From positions 434,001-498,000 of the forward strand of contig CAVWJJ010000002.1 in assembly GCA_963755395.1 (NCBI GenBank): 64,000 bases of DNA, given 5' to 3'. The notes under the pieces were generated by a model. That model was not told the DNA's origin. It saw only the letters and a list, made by a program, of their open reading frames with translations, and searched no databases. Source of the DNA: DAHVFK01 sp963755395 (GTDB lineage Bacteria; Pseudomonadota; Gammaproteobacteria; Burkholderiales; SG8-39). Of the stretch, positions 38,304 to 46,323 are shown piece after piece. Both the position numbers and the translations under genes were made by a program. Positions within the stretch are counted from its first letter, which is position 1, and every line of letters begins with the position of its first letter.

Positions 38304-39950
38304 GGCCGCTGCTCCAGGGCAGCGCCGACGATGGTCTGCGCTTCGACCAGGATGCGGTGCAGATGATCCGTGCCGCGCAAGCTCTCGGCGTAGATCTTGT
38401 AGATGTTCTCGGTGCCCGAGGGGCGTGCCGCGAACCAGCCGTTCTCCGCCACCACCTTCAATCCTCCGATCGGCGCGCCGTTGCCCGGCGCTCGGGTAAG
38501 GATGCTCTGGATCTTCTCGCCGGCCAGTTGTGCGGACTTCACCTGCTGCGGTGAGAGTTTTGAAAGCAGCGCCTTTTGAGCCGGCGTGGCGGGCGCATCG
38601 ATGCGCTCGAACACCGGCGCGCCGAATTCGCGCGTCAGTTCGCGATAGATTTCGCCGGGATCGCGGCCAATGCTTGCGGTGATTTCCGCGGCCAGCAAGG
38701 CCGCGACGATACCGTCCTTGTCGGTCGTCCACACCCTGCCATCCCTGCGCAGAAACGAAGCGCCCGCGCTCTCTTCCCCGGCGAAGCCGAGCGAGCCGTC
38801 GAGCAGCCCGTCGACGAACCACTTGAAGCCGACCGGCACCTCGTACAGCTTGCGGCCGAGCTTCGCCGTCACGCGGTCGATCATTAGGCTGCTGACCAGC
38901 GTCTTGCCGACCGCGGCCGAATTGCTCCACTGCGGCCGGTGCTGGAACAGGTAGAAGATGGCGACAGAAAGGTAATGGTTGGGCGGCAGCAAACCCGCAT
39001 TGCGGGTGACGATCCCGTGCCGGTCGTGGTCGGTGTCGCAGGCGAAGGCGATGTCGAAGCGGTCCTTGAGGGCGATCATGCTCTGCATGGCCCAGGGCGA
39101 GGACGGATCCATGCGGATGCGCCCGTCCCAATCGACCGTCATGAAGCGGAAGGTCGGATCGACCGTTTCGTTCACGATCGCCAGATTCAGGCCATAGCGC
39201 TCCGCGATCGGACCCCAGTAGTGCACCCCGGCGCCGCCGAGCGGGTCCACGCCCATTTTTATGTCCGCCGCCGCGGATCGCATCCAGGTCGAGGATATTG
39301 GCGAGGTCGCCCACGTACGCGCCGAGATAGTCGTGCCGGTGCGTGGTGCTGGCGCGCAGGGCATTGGCGTGGGGAATTCTCTTCACGCCTTCGAGGCCGC
39401 GTTCCAGAAGCGCATTGGCCCTGGCTTCGATCCACTTCGTGACGTCGTTGTCCGCCGGCCCGCCGTTGGGCGGGTTGTACTTGAAGCCGCCGCTGTCGGG
39501 CGGGTTGTGGGAGGGCGTGATGACGATGCCATCGGCAAGGCCCGTGCCGCGAGCGCGGTTGTAGGTAAGGATCGCGTGGGAAATGACGGGCGTGGGGGTG
39601 TATTCGTCCTTGTCTGCGAGCATGACCTCGACGCCGTTGGCCGCCAGCACTTCGAGCGCGCTGGCGCAAGCCGGCACGGACAGCGCATGCGTGTCGATGC
39701 CGAGGAAGAGCGGACCGCCTATGTTGCGCCGCTTGCGGTAATCGCAAATGGCCTGCGCAATGGCCAGAACGTGCTGCTCGTTGAATGAGTTCTCGAACGC
39801 GCTGCCGCGATGGCCCGAGGTGCCGAACGCAACCCGCTGCGCCGGCACGCAAGCATCGGGCACCCCGGTGTAGTAGGCCGTGACGAGCCTGGGCACGTCG
39901 ACCAGCATTGCCGGCGTGGCCTGCCTGCCTGCGAAGGGGCTTACCTCCAT
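38300..39950 (-). CDS. pgm: Phosphoglucomutase (alpha-D-glucose type), one frameshift
   Basis: About 550 residues. Substrate-binding start VAFGTSGHRGSAFENSFNE, catalytic phosphoserine loop ITPSHNPPDSGGFKYNPPNG, metal-binding DTDHDRHGI, sugar-binding FAGEESAGASFLRRDG and phosphate-binding ARPSGTENIYKIYAES. Converts glucose-1-phosphate to glucose-6-phosphate, directly downstream of glycogen breakdown. One frame change near 39268 in ...AIRGG/DIKMGVDPLGG. Pairs with glgP through an ATGA overlap. Confidence 0.94.
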
Positions 39951-39990
39951 GGACGCGTGCGCAAACTGGCCGGCAACGCCTGCGGCGGAC

Positions 39991-40521
39991 TTAGGCTGTT
40001 GCCAAGGCCTCCTCGTGCGCGTCGATTTCCGCCGCGCCGGTCGTCTTGAGGATGCTCTTGGCCTTGGCCACCTCGTCCGCCGTGCCGTGAGCGATGACCA
40101 GGAACTTGTCGGACTTGAGGGCCGTCTCGTATTTCATGATGCTGTCCTTGGGAATGCCGACGCTGTACAGCGCGGCGCCCAGGGCGCTCAGGCCACCCAC
40201 CACCACTGCGCCTTCCAGTGCGCCGACGATCCAGCCGACCAGCGGACCCAATACGACCAGTGGACCGATGCCCGGGATGATGAATAGGGCCGAGCCGAAC
40301 AGCAAGCCCCACAAACCGCCCCAAAAGGCCCCCAGCTTGCCCCATACCTTCATGCGGTCACCGGTGTTGTAGTAGCCGACGACGTGCTCCTCGGTGTGAT
40401 AGTCCTTGCCCACGATGGACAGCTTCTTCATGTTGAACCCCGATCGCTGGAGTTCCTTGATGCTCGCTTCTGCGTCGGTGTGGGAATTATAGATTCCCAC
40501 CACTGCGTTGTTGTCGGCCAT
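39991..40521 (-). CDS. General stress protein 17M-like membrane protein
   Basis: 176 residues. N-terminal segment VVGIYNSHTDAEASIKELQRSG with KKLSIVGKDYHTEEHVVGYY, a central Gly-rich membrane region (WGGLWGLLFGSALFIIPGIG, GALEGAVVVGGLSALGAAL), then a hydrophilic end (ESIMKYETAL-like, VIAHGTADEVAKAKSIL). This is the DUF1269/17M-like arrangement. Function unknown beyond stress association. Palindrome 63 bases upstream. Confidence 0.75.
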   Translation of the reverse strand: MADNNAVVGIYNSHTDAEASIKELQRSGFNMKKLSIVGKDYHTEEHVVGYYNTGDRMKVWGKLGAFWGGLWGLLFGSALFIIPGIGPLVVLGPLVGWIVGALEGAVVVGGLSALGAALYSVGIPKDSIMKYETALKSDKFLVIAHGTADEVAKAKSILKTTGAAEIDAHEEALATA

Positions 40522-40583
40522 GGTTTGCCTTCTTTGTGGTGATTTCCAACCCTTTGCATTCTCCGCTTCGGCCCGGGACAGTC

Positions 40584-40599
40584 GGTGCGCCAGCGTACG
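40584..40599. promoter_or_regulatory. 16-bp palindrome upstream of the 17M-like gene
   Basis: GGTGCG-CCAG-CGTACG, arms with three mismatches to the consensus but good symmetry, 63 bases before the start at 40521. Confidence 0.5.
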
Positions 40600-40708
40600 T
40601 AAATCGGATACCGCGGAGTGATGATCTCGCGCGGCTTATGCCTGACGGGTTTCTGTCGGGCGCTCGCCTTGCGAGCCGATGCTGAGCATCAGGTCGCGCC
40701 GCGACGGC

Positions 40709-41059
40709 CTAATTGGCCGGGCTGGGCAAGTTGCGCGGAAGATCGACCACGATCAGCACGTCGTCGCCGAAGCGTGGGGCGCCGAGACTCGCCATCAGCC
40801 GCTGCTCCTGCGCTGAGGACTCGAGGCGCAGGAAGCACAGCGCGCGCCGCCTCTCGGCCTCGGTCATGGTGAGCACGTCGATGTGCGTGACTTTGCCGAA
40901 TTCGGTGCAGAGCTCCTGCACCGCGGACTTGAGGGTCGAAGCATCGCGACAGTTTGCAAGCGACTTCGCGCGCTCGGCGCAGCTCGTGATGGCGCTCCCC
41001 GAGACGGGAGATTGTCCGCCGACGGTGGCATTGGCGGCGCGCGCGGGAGGTTGGCGCAT
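40709..41059 (-). CDS. Conserved hypothetical soluble protein
   Basis: 116 residues from the ATG after CCAGGTG. Central AVQELCTEFGKVTHIDVLTM reads like an RNA-recognition-motif strand-helix pattern, followed by EAERRRALCFLRLESSAQEQ and DDVLIVVDLPRN. The possible RRM-like fold is a guess from this pattern. A palindrome (41117-41132) lies 58 bases upstream, so it is probably part of the same regulon. Confidence 0.6.
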   Translation of the reverse strand: MRQPPARAANATVGGQSPVSGSAITSCAERAKSLANCRDASTLKSAVQELCTEFGKVTHIDVLTMTEAERRRALCFLRLESSAQEQRLMASLGAPRFGDDVLIVVDLPRNLPSPAN

Positions 41060-41116
41060 GGTGCACCTGGAAGGAGATGTGGGTGCAAGGATGATCCGCC
41101 GCGTCTCGACCGCGGT

Positions 41117-41132
41117 CCGTGCGATGGCGAAC
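41117..41132. promoter_or_regulatory. 16-bp palindrome (minus-strand gene side)
   Basis: CGTGCG-ATGG-CGAACA, 58 bases before the minus-strand gene at 41059; one of a pair in this divergent intergenic region. Confidence 0.5.
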
Positions 41133-41142
41133 ATATTGTGCA

Positions 41143-41158
41143 GCGTGCGCCAGCGCAC
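41143..41158. promoter_or_regulatory. 16-bp palindrome (RcnB-like gene side)
   Basis: CGTGCG-CCAG-CGCACT, symmetrical outer bases differ from the consensus; 68 bases before the RcnB-like start and 26 bases centre-to-centre from the other site. Confidence 0.55.
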
Positions 41159-41225
41159 TGAATTCGGTGCGGGATTGCCCTATGGTCGGCTTCGCGTCGC
41201 ACAACTCAACCGAATGGAGTCCAGC

Positions 41226-41675
41226 ATGAAAAGAACAGTGATTGTCTCCGCCGTCATGGCGGTGTTTTTGAGCGCGGGAGGGCCGGCTTTCGCCCAGGGT
41301 CAGGGCAACGGAGATCGCAACGACCGCGGTCACGATCAGCAGATGCAACCCCGCGGGCAGCAGAACTCGGACCGCTACGACCACGGTCGCAACGACCAGA
41401 TGCAAGGCCAGCGCCAGCAGGATCAGCGCGACTACCAGCGTGGCGCGCGGAACGACCGCCGCGATGAGGGTCGCGGTGCAGGCCCGAACCACGCCTATTA
41501 CCGCGGCCAGCGCATGCCGGCCCAGTACCGGGAGCGGCAGTATGTGGTCAGCGATTGGCGCGGACACCATCTGAGCGCTCCGCCGCGCGGCTACCACTGG
41601 GTTCAATCGGGCGCCGACTATGTGCTGGTCGCGATCGCGACCGGCGTCATCCTGCAGATGTTGCTGAGCAACTGA
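41226..41675 (+). CDS. RcnB-family periplasmic protein
   Basis: 149 residues. Signal peptide ends at PAFA (about residue 23). A hydrophilic Asn/Asp/Gln/Arg-rich stretch follows, then the RcnB core YYRGQRMPAQYRERQYVVSD and PPRGYHWVQSGADYVLVAIA. E. coli RcnB takes part in nickel/cobalt homeostasis, but this family is broad and often has no metal link. Two palindromes lie upstream. Confidence 0.85.
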   Translation: MKRTVIVSAVMAVFLSAGGPAFAQGQGNGDRNDRGHDQQMQPRGQQNSDRYDHGRNDQMQGQRQQDQRDYQRGARNDRRDEGRGAGPNHAYYRGQRMPAQYRERQYVVSDWRGHHLSAPPRGYHWVQSGADYVLVAIATGVILQMLLSN

Positions 41676-41759
41676 CGGCCGAAACCGAAGCCGATCGAAT
41701 CCGAGTGAGCGCGCGCAATCACGCGCGCGACGCCCGCTAACCGAGCAGAGGAAATCATC

Positions 41760-42095
41760 ATGAAATACGCAAAGCAGTTGGTAACGGCAGCAGCAATTCT
41801 TGCGCTGGGCGGATGTATCACGGCGCCGGCAGGCCCCCCGGGCCCGCAAGGTGCGACCGGTGACACTGGCGCGACCGGATACACCGGGGCGACGGGACAC
41901 ACCGGCGCCACCGGATACACCGGCGCCACCGGCAGCACGGGCGCAACCGGATATACGGGCGCGACCGGCGATACCGGTGCGACCGGATACACCGGAGCAA
42001 CCGGCAATACGGGAGCGACCGGGTACACCGGCGCGACCGGACGCACCGGCGCGACCGGCAGCGGCGACACCGTCGTGATCGTGCCGAAACGCTGA
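41760..42095 (+). CDS. Small collagen-like lipoprotein
   Basis: 111 residues. Signal sequence with lipobox LALGGC (Cys19), then about 25 Gly-X-Y triplets of the type GATGYTGATG and GATGDTGATG, and a short tail DTVVIVPKR. The repeats differ from the protein at 23129 (Thr in the Y position of every triplet) and there is no OmpA domain. AGAGGAAA precedes the ATG. Likely a surface or periplasmic collagen-like fibre. Confidence 0.85.
   Translation: MKYAKQLVTAAAILALGGCITAPAGPPGPQGATGDTGATGYTGATGHTGATGYTGATGSTGATGYTGATGDTGATGYTGATGNTGATGYTGATGRTGATGSGDTVVIVPKR
41832..42062 (+). repeat. Collagen-type tandem repeat (18-base GATGxTG units)
   Basis: An 18-base unit coding Gly-Ala-Thr-Gly-X-Thr repeats about a dozen times, with X cycling through Asp, Tyr, His, Ser, Asn, Arg. 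Nucleotide copies differ at third positions. Confidence 0.85.
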
Positions 42096-42175
42096 CGCGC
42101 CTCGGGACGAAACCTGGCTCGGCAACTACGGGTTCGGCAGTGAATCCGTAGTCCGGCCTTTGACTGGAGCAATCG

Positions 42176-43000
42176 ATGAACGTGCTACTCAGAACCGCGT
42201 TGGCGGTGGCCGGGCTGGCCGTCGCGACGCAAGCGGCCGCACAAGTCACCTTTTACGAACGCGAAGGCTTTCACGGCCGGTCGTTCACCACGCATAGACA
42301 AATCAGCAATTTTGCGCGTTATGGCTTCAACGACCGCGCCTCGTCGGTCGAGGTCGTCGGCAAGCGGTGGGAAGTATGCGAAGATGTCCGCTTCCGCGGG
42401 CGATGCATGGTGCTGCGTCCGGGCAGGTATCCGTCGCTCGCGGCGATGGGCCTGAACGACCGCGTTTCGTCGACGCGGGCTCTCGACGCAAACAAGCACA
42501 TTCGCGACGAGCGCTTCGCCCCTGCGCCCCAGGCCGAGGCGAGCACCGAGCGCCAGGACTATCGTCGGCGCCACAACGAACGTCTGTTCCAGGCGGACGT
42601 GACCTCGGTCCACGCCGTGGTCGGACCGCCCACGCAGCGCTGCTGGGTCGAACACCAGCAAATCGCCCCTGAGAAGAGCAGTGCCAACGTCCCCGGTGCG
42701 ATCGCCGGCGCCGTCATCGGCGGCATTCTCGGGCACCAGGTCGGCAACGGGCGCGGCCAGGATCTCGCCACCGTCGGCGGCGCTGTTGCCGGGGCGGCGA
42801 TAGGCGCCAATGTCGGCCGCAACGGCGGCGCGCCGGCGCAGACGCAGGACGTCAAGCGCTGCGAAAGCGTACCGAGCCAGGCTCGCCCCGAGTACTGGGA
42901 CGTGACCTACAATTTCCGCGGCGAGGGGCACCGCATGCAAACGACCGCTCCTCCCGGCGCCACGGTGACAGTCAACGCGCAGGGTGAGCCGCGCGAGTAG
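42176..43000 (+). CDS. Secreted beta/gamma-crystallin plus glycine-zipper protein
   Basis: 274 residues. Signal peptide ends at TQAAA. Residues ~24-105 form a beta/gamma-crystallin (peptidase inhibitor I36-like) domain with two Greek-key motifs: VTFYEREGFHGRSF and DVRFRGRCMVLRPGRY with NDRVSSTR. A middle Arg/Gln-rich link precedes a glycine-zipper region (VPGAIAGAVIGGILGHQVGN, GGAVAGAAIGANVGRN) as in SlyB/17-kDa antigens, and a C-terminal part YWDVTYNFRGEGHRMQTTAP. The combination suggests an outer-membrane-linked stress protein. TGGAGC precedes the ATG. Confidence 0.85.
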   Translation: MNVLLRTALAVAGLAVATQAAAQVTFYEREGFHGRSFTTHRQISNFARYGFNDRASSVEVVGKRWEVCEDVRFRGRCMVLRPGRYPSLAAMGLNDRVSSTRALDANKHIRDERFAPAPQAEASTERQDYRRRHNERLFQADVTSVHAVVGPPTQRCWVEHQQIAPEKSSANVPGAIAGAVIGGILGHQVGNGRGQDLATVGGAVAGAAIGANVGRNGGAPAQTQDVKRCESVPSQARPEYWDVTYNFRGEGHRMQTTAPPGATVTVNAQGEPRE

Positions 43001-43015
43001 TCCGCCACGCGAGCG

Positions 43016-44389
43016 TCATCCCCATCCGCCGCCGAGCGCCTTGAACAGGCCGATCGAGGCCTGCAGGCGCGATAGCCGGAGCTGGGCGAGCTGGTCCTCG
43101 GCCTGAAACAGGGTGCGCTGCGCGTCGAGCACGACGAGCAGGTCGTCGCTACCGGCGCGGTAGCGGACTTCCGCGAGGCGCAGCGCGATGCGTGCCTGTT
43201 CGAGCACCTGCGCCTGCAGCGCTTCCTGCTGTGCCGTGCGGCTGACCGAGGCGAGCGCGCTTTCGACGTCGGCCAGCGCGGCGAGGATGGATTTGCGGTA
43301 GGTCTCCACCAGTTCGCGCTCGCGCGCGGCCGCCGCATCGACCTGCCCGCGCAGGCGTCCGCCGTCGAAGATCGGCTGTAGCAGCGACGCGCCGAGCGCC
43401 ACGGACGCGGTCGGTGCGTTCAGGAAATTGATCAGCACGTTGCTCGCGAGGCCCGCGGACCCGGTGAGCGAGATGTCGGGCAGGAGCGCCGCGCGCGCCG
43501 CGGCGACGTCGGCATTCGCTGCGGCCAGCTGCGCCTCGGCGCTTGCGAGGTCGGGCCGGCGGGCGAGCAGATCGGCGGGAAGCCCCGGCGCGACGCGCGG
43601 CACGGCGAGCGAGTCAACGCTCGAGCCCGCGGCGTCGAAGCCCTCGGGTGGCCGGCCGGTCAGTATGGCGAGCGCGTACAAGGTTTGGCGCTGTTCGAGC
43701 TCGAGCGGCGGGATGGAAGCGCGCAGCGTCAACACTGCCGCTCGCTGTCGCGCCACATCGAGCGCCGAGGCGGCGCCATTGCGCGAGCGCGAATCCACGA
43801 CATCGAGCACGCGCTGCGCGATCGCCAAGTTCTCGCGTGCGCTGGCAAGGCGTCCGCGCAGCGACAGCACCTCGAAATAGCCGTTCGCGACGCCCGCCGC
43901 GAGAGCGAGCCGCACCGTTTCCATATCGAAGCGGCTGGCGCGCAGCGAGAATTCGGCCGAGCGCAGGTTCGCGCCGATCCGTCCCCACAGGTCGAGCTCG
44001 TAGCTCGCCTCGAGGGCGGCGCTGGAGGAATTCGCGCCGCTCCAGCTGCCCTGCGGCGGGCGTGTTTCGCGCCGCCCGGTGCCGGCGCCGAAGCTCAGTC
44101 CCGGAAACAGGGTCGCGTGCGCGACGCGCATCTGCGCCTCGGCCTGGACGACGCGCTCGGCGGCGATCGCCAGGTCGGGGCTCGCGCGCACGGCGTCGTC
44201 GATCAGGCGTGAAAGCTCCGCGGAGCCGAAGCGGCGCCACCAGTCCCGGGTCAGCGTCGCCGCGTCCGCGGCGCCCGGCTCGGACCAGGCCGGCGGCATC
44301 TCGGGCGCCCGCGCCGGAGGGCCGCCCGCGGTCGCGCAGGCGCCGAGCGCGAACGCGGCCGCGCACCACGCCGCTAGTGCCTTAGTCAT
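43016..44389 (-). CDS. Outer-membrane efflux lipoprotein (NodT/TolC type)
   Basis: 457 residues. Lipobox AFALGACA (Cys18). Two copies of the outer-membrane-efflux repeat: a Trp-rich start (WWRRFGSAELSRLIDDAVRA), a long helix (RVVQAEAQMRVAHATLFPGL), then PDLASAEAQLAAANADVAAARA with LLPDISLTGSAGLASN. It should pair with the MacAB-like proteins encoded immediately upstream as the exit duct of a tripartite pump. Start overlaps the macB stop. Confidence 0.9.
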   Translation of the reverse strand: MTKALAAWCAAAFALGACATAGGPPARAPEMPPAWSEPGAADAATLTRDWWRRFGSAELSRLIDDAVRASPDLAIAAERVVQAEAQMRVAHATLFPGLSFGAGTGRRETRPPQGSWSGANSSSAALEASYELDLWGRIGANLRSAEFSLRASRFDMETVRLALAAGVANGYFEVLSLRGRLASARENLAIAQRVLDVVDSRSRNGAASALDVARQRAAVLTLRASIPPLELEQRQTLYALAILTGRPPEGFDAAGSSVDSLAVPRVAPGLPADLLARRPDLASAEAQLAAANADVAAARAALLPDISLTGSAGLASNVLINFLNAPTASVALGASLLQPIFDGGRLRGQVDAAAARERELVETYRKSILAALADVESALASVSRTAQQEALQAQVLEQARIALRLAEVRYRAGSDDLLVVLDAQRTLFQAEDQLAQLRLSRLQASIGLFKALGGGWG

Positions 44390-46323
44390 GTCGCCAGCGC
44401 CACGATCGGATCGACCTGCGCGGCCTTGCGCGCGGGCATGTAGCCGAACACAAGCCCGGTCGCGAGCGCGCAGCCGAAGGCGAGCAGCACCGGGCCGACG
44501 GAGTAGCGGACCGGCGTGCCGAACGCGCCGATGACCGCCGCCGCGGCGAGCCCGACTGCCACGCCGATCGCGCCTCCGAGCATCGACACCACCAGCGCTT
44601 CGGTGAGGAATTGCTGCAGGATGTTCCTCATTCTGGCGCCGGTGGCCATGCGGATACCGATCTCGCGCGTGCGCTCGGTGACGCTCACCAGCATGATATT
44701 CATCACCCCGATGCCGCCCACCAGCAGCGAGATCGCCGCGATCGAGCCGAGCAGGACCGTGAGCGTGTTCTGCGTGTCCGTCGCGGTCTCGAGGATCGAG
44801 GCCATGTTGCGGATGCGGAAGTCGGTGCTCTGGTGCCGTGATTGCAGCAGTGTGGCGACTTCGTCCTGGGTCGCGTCGATGAGCGAGACGTCGTCCACTG
44901 CGACCGTGATGGTGCGCAGGAAGCTCTGGCCGAACAGGCGCAGGCCGCCTGTCGTGAAAGGCACCAGCACGACGTCGTCCTGGTCCTGGCCTTGCGGCGA
45001 GGCGCCGCGCGCCGCCATCAGGCCGATGACCTGGAACATGACGTTGTTCAGCACGATGTACTGACCGACCGGATCCGTGCCCCGGGCAAAAAGGCTGTCC
45101 GCGACGGTCTGGCCGAGTACCGCCACCGCGGCGTAGCTCTTCACGTCAGCGGTCGAGAAGAATACGCCCCTGCCGAGGGCCCAGTCGTGCGCCTGCGGAT
45201 ACGCGGCGGAGGTTCCGGTCGCCTGGGTCTGGTAGTCGGAATTGCCGAAGCGCGCGGTGACGCTCCCGCCCAGCTCGGGCACTGCCGCCTGCACGTTGGG
45301 GAGCGCGGCGATCATGTCCGCGTCGCCCGGCACCAGCGAGGCGACCGTGCCGCCGACGCCGCGGCGCTCCGGCGCGCCCGGGCGGATCAGCAGCAGGTTG
45401 GTGCCCATCGCGCTGATGCGGTCAAGCACCATCTGCTTGGCGCCGTCGCCGATCGCGAGCATCGCGATCACGGAGGCCACGCCGATCACGATCCCGAGCA
45501 GCGTCAACGCTGTGCGGAAGAGATTTGCGCGCAATGCGCGCAGCGCGGTCTTCGCCGCCTCGAGCGCGCCGCCGAGAAGCGATGCGCCGCCTTCATCCGC
45601 TCGCTGCGCGAGCTCCGGCGCTGCCGGACCCTGCGGCAGGCGCGGACCGGGATCGGCGACGATCGCTCCGTCCCGGATCTCGATGATGCGCCGCGCCTGC
45701 GCGGCGATGTCCTGCGCGTGCGTGATCAGGATCACAGTGTGCCCCCGGCGCGAAAGATCCTGCAGCAGCGCCATCACTTCGGTGCCGCTCTTGCTGTCGA
45801 GCGCGCCGGTGGGTTCGTCGGCCAGCACGATGCGCCCGCCGTTCATCAGCGCGCGCGCGATCGATACGCGCTGTTGCTGCCCCCCGGAGAGCTGGCTCGG
45901 CCGGTGCGCGAGCCGGTCCCCCAGGCCGAGCGAGTCGAGCAGCTGCCTGGCGCGCGAGTCGCGCTCCGCCGGCGGCATCCCCGAATACACGGCAGGCACT
46001 TCCACGTTTTCCAGCGCGGAAACGGTGCCGATCAGGTTGTAGCTCTGGAACACGAACCCGAACGCCTCGCGCCGCAATCGCGCCAGCTCGTCGCGCTCGA
46101 AACCGGAGACGTCCTCGCCCATGAAGCGGTAGCTGCCGGTGGTCGGGCGGTCCAGGCAGCCCAGGATGTTCATCAGCGTGGTCTTGCCCGAGCCCGACGC
46201 GCCCATGATCGCGAGGTACTCGCCGGCGTGGACCTGCAGGCTGACGCCGTGCAGTACTTCGACCTCGAGCTCCCCGCTGCGGTAGGTCTTGGTCACGTTC
46301 ACCAGCTCGATCAGCGGCGTCAC
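44386..46323 (-). CDS. macB: MacB-type ABC transporter, ATPase-permease fusion
   Basis: 645 residues. Nucleotide-binding domain first: Walker A GASGSGKT at 41-48, signature LSGGQQQRVSIARAL at 145-159, Walker B IVLADEP at about 165-171. Then a linker, a four-helix permease with a large periplasmic region between helices 1 and 2, ending AVIGAFGTPVRYSVGPVLLA and MPARKAAQVDPIVALAT. MacB works with a MacA adaptor and a TolC-like duct to export peptides, toxins or siderophores. Coupled by ATGA overlaps to macA and to the efflux lipoprotein gene. Confidence 0.94.
   Translation of the reverse strand: MTPLIELVNVTKTYRSGELEVEVLHGVSLQVHAGEYLAIMGASGSGKTTLMNILGCLDRPTTGSYRFMGEDVSGFERDELARLRREAFGFVFQSYNLIGTVSALENVEVPAVYSGMPPAERDSRARQLLDSLGLGDRLAHRPSQLSGGQQQRVSIARALMNGGRIVLADEPTGALDSKSGTEVMALLQDLSRRGHTVILITHAQDIAAQARRIIEIRDGAIVADPGPRLPQGPAAPELAQRADEGGASLLGGALEAAKTALRALRANLFRTALTLLGIVIGVASVIAMLAIGDGAKQMVLDRISAMGTNLLLIRPGAPERRGVGGTVASLVPGDADMIAALPNVQAAVPELGGSVTARFGNSDYQTQATGTSAAYPQAHDWALGRGVFFSTADVKSYAAVAVLGQTVADSLFARGTDPVGQYIVLNNVMFQVIGLMAARGASPQGQDQDDVVLVPFTTGGLRLFGQSFLRTITVAVDDVSLIDATQDEVATLLQSRHQSTDFRIRNMASILETATDTQNTLTVLLGSIAAISLLVGGIGVMNIMLVSVTERTREIGIRMATGARMRNILQQFLTEALVVSMLGGAIGVAVGLAAAAVIGAFGTPVRYSVGPVLLAFGCALATGLVFGYMPARKAAQVDPIVALAT

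Noticed and set aside
28103..39950. The reserve cluster as a genomic island with integrase or att sites
   Set aside because: No integrase, transposase, tRNA-flanking repeat or insertion sequence could be found in or beside it.
41832..42062. Regular tandem repeat considered as a CRISPR array
   Set aside because: The 18-base units are contiguous, without spacers, and code for a collagen-type protein in one frame with signal peptide and stop.
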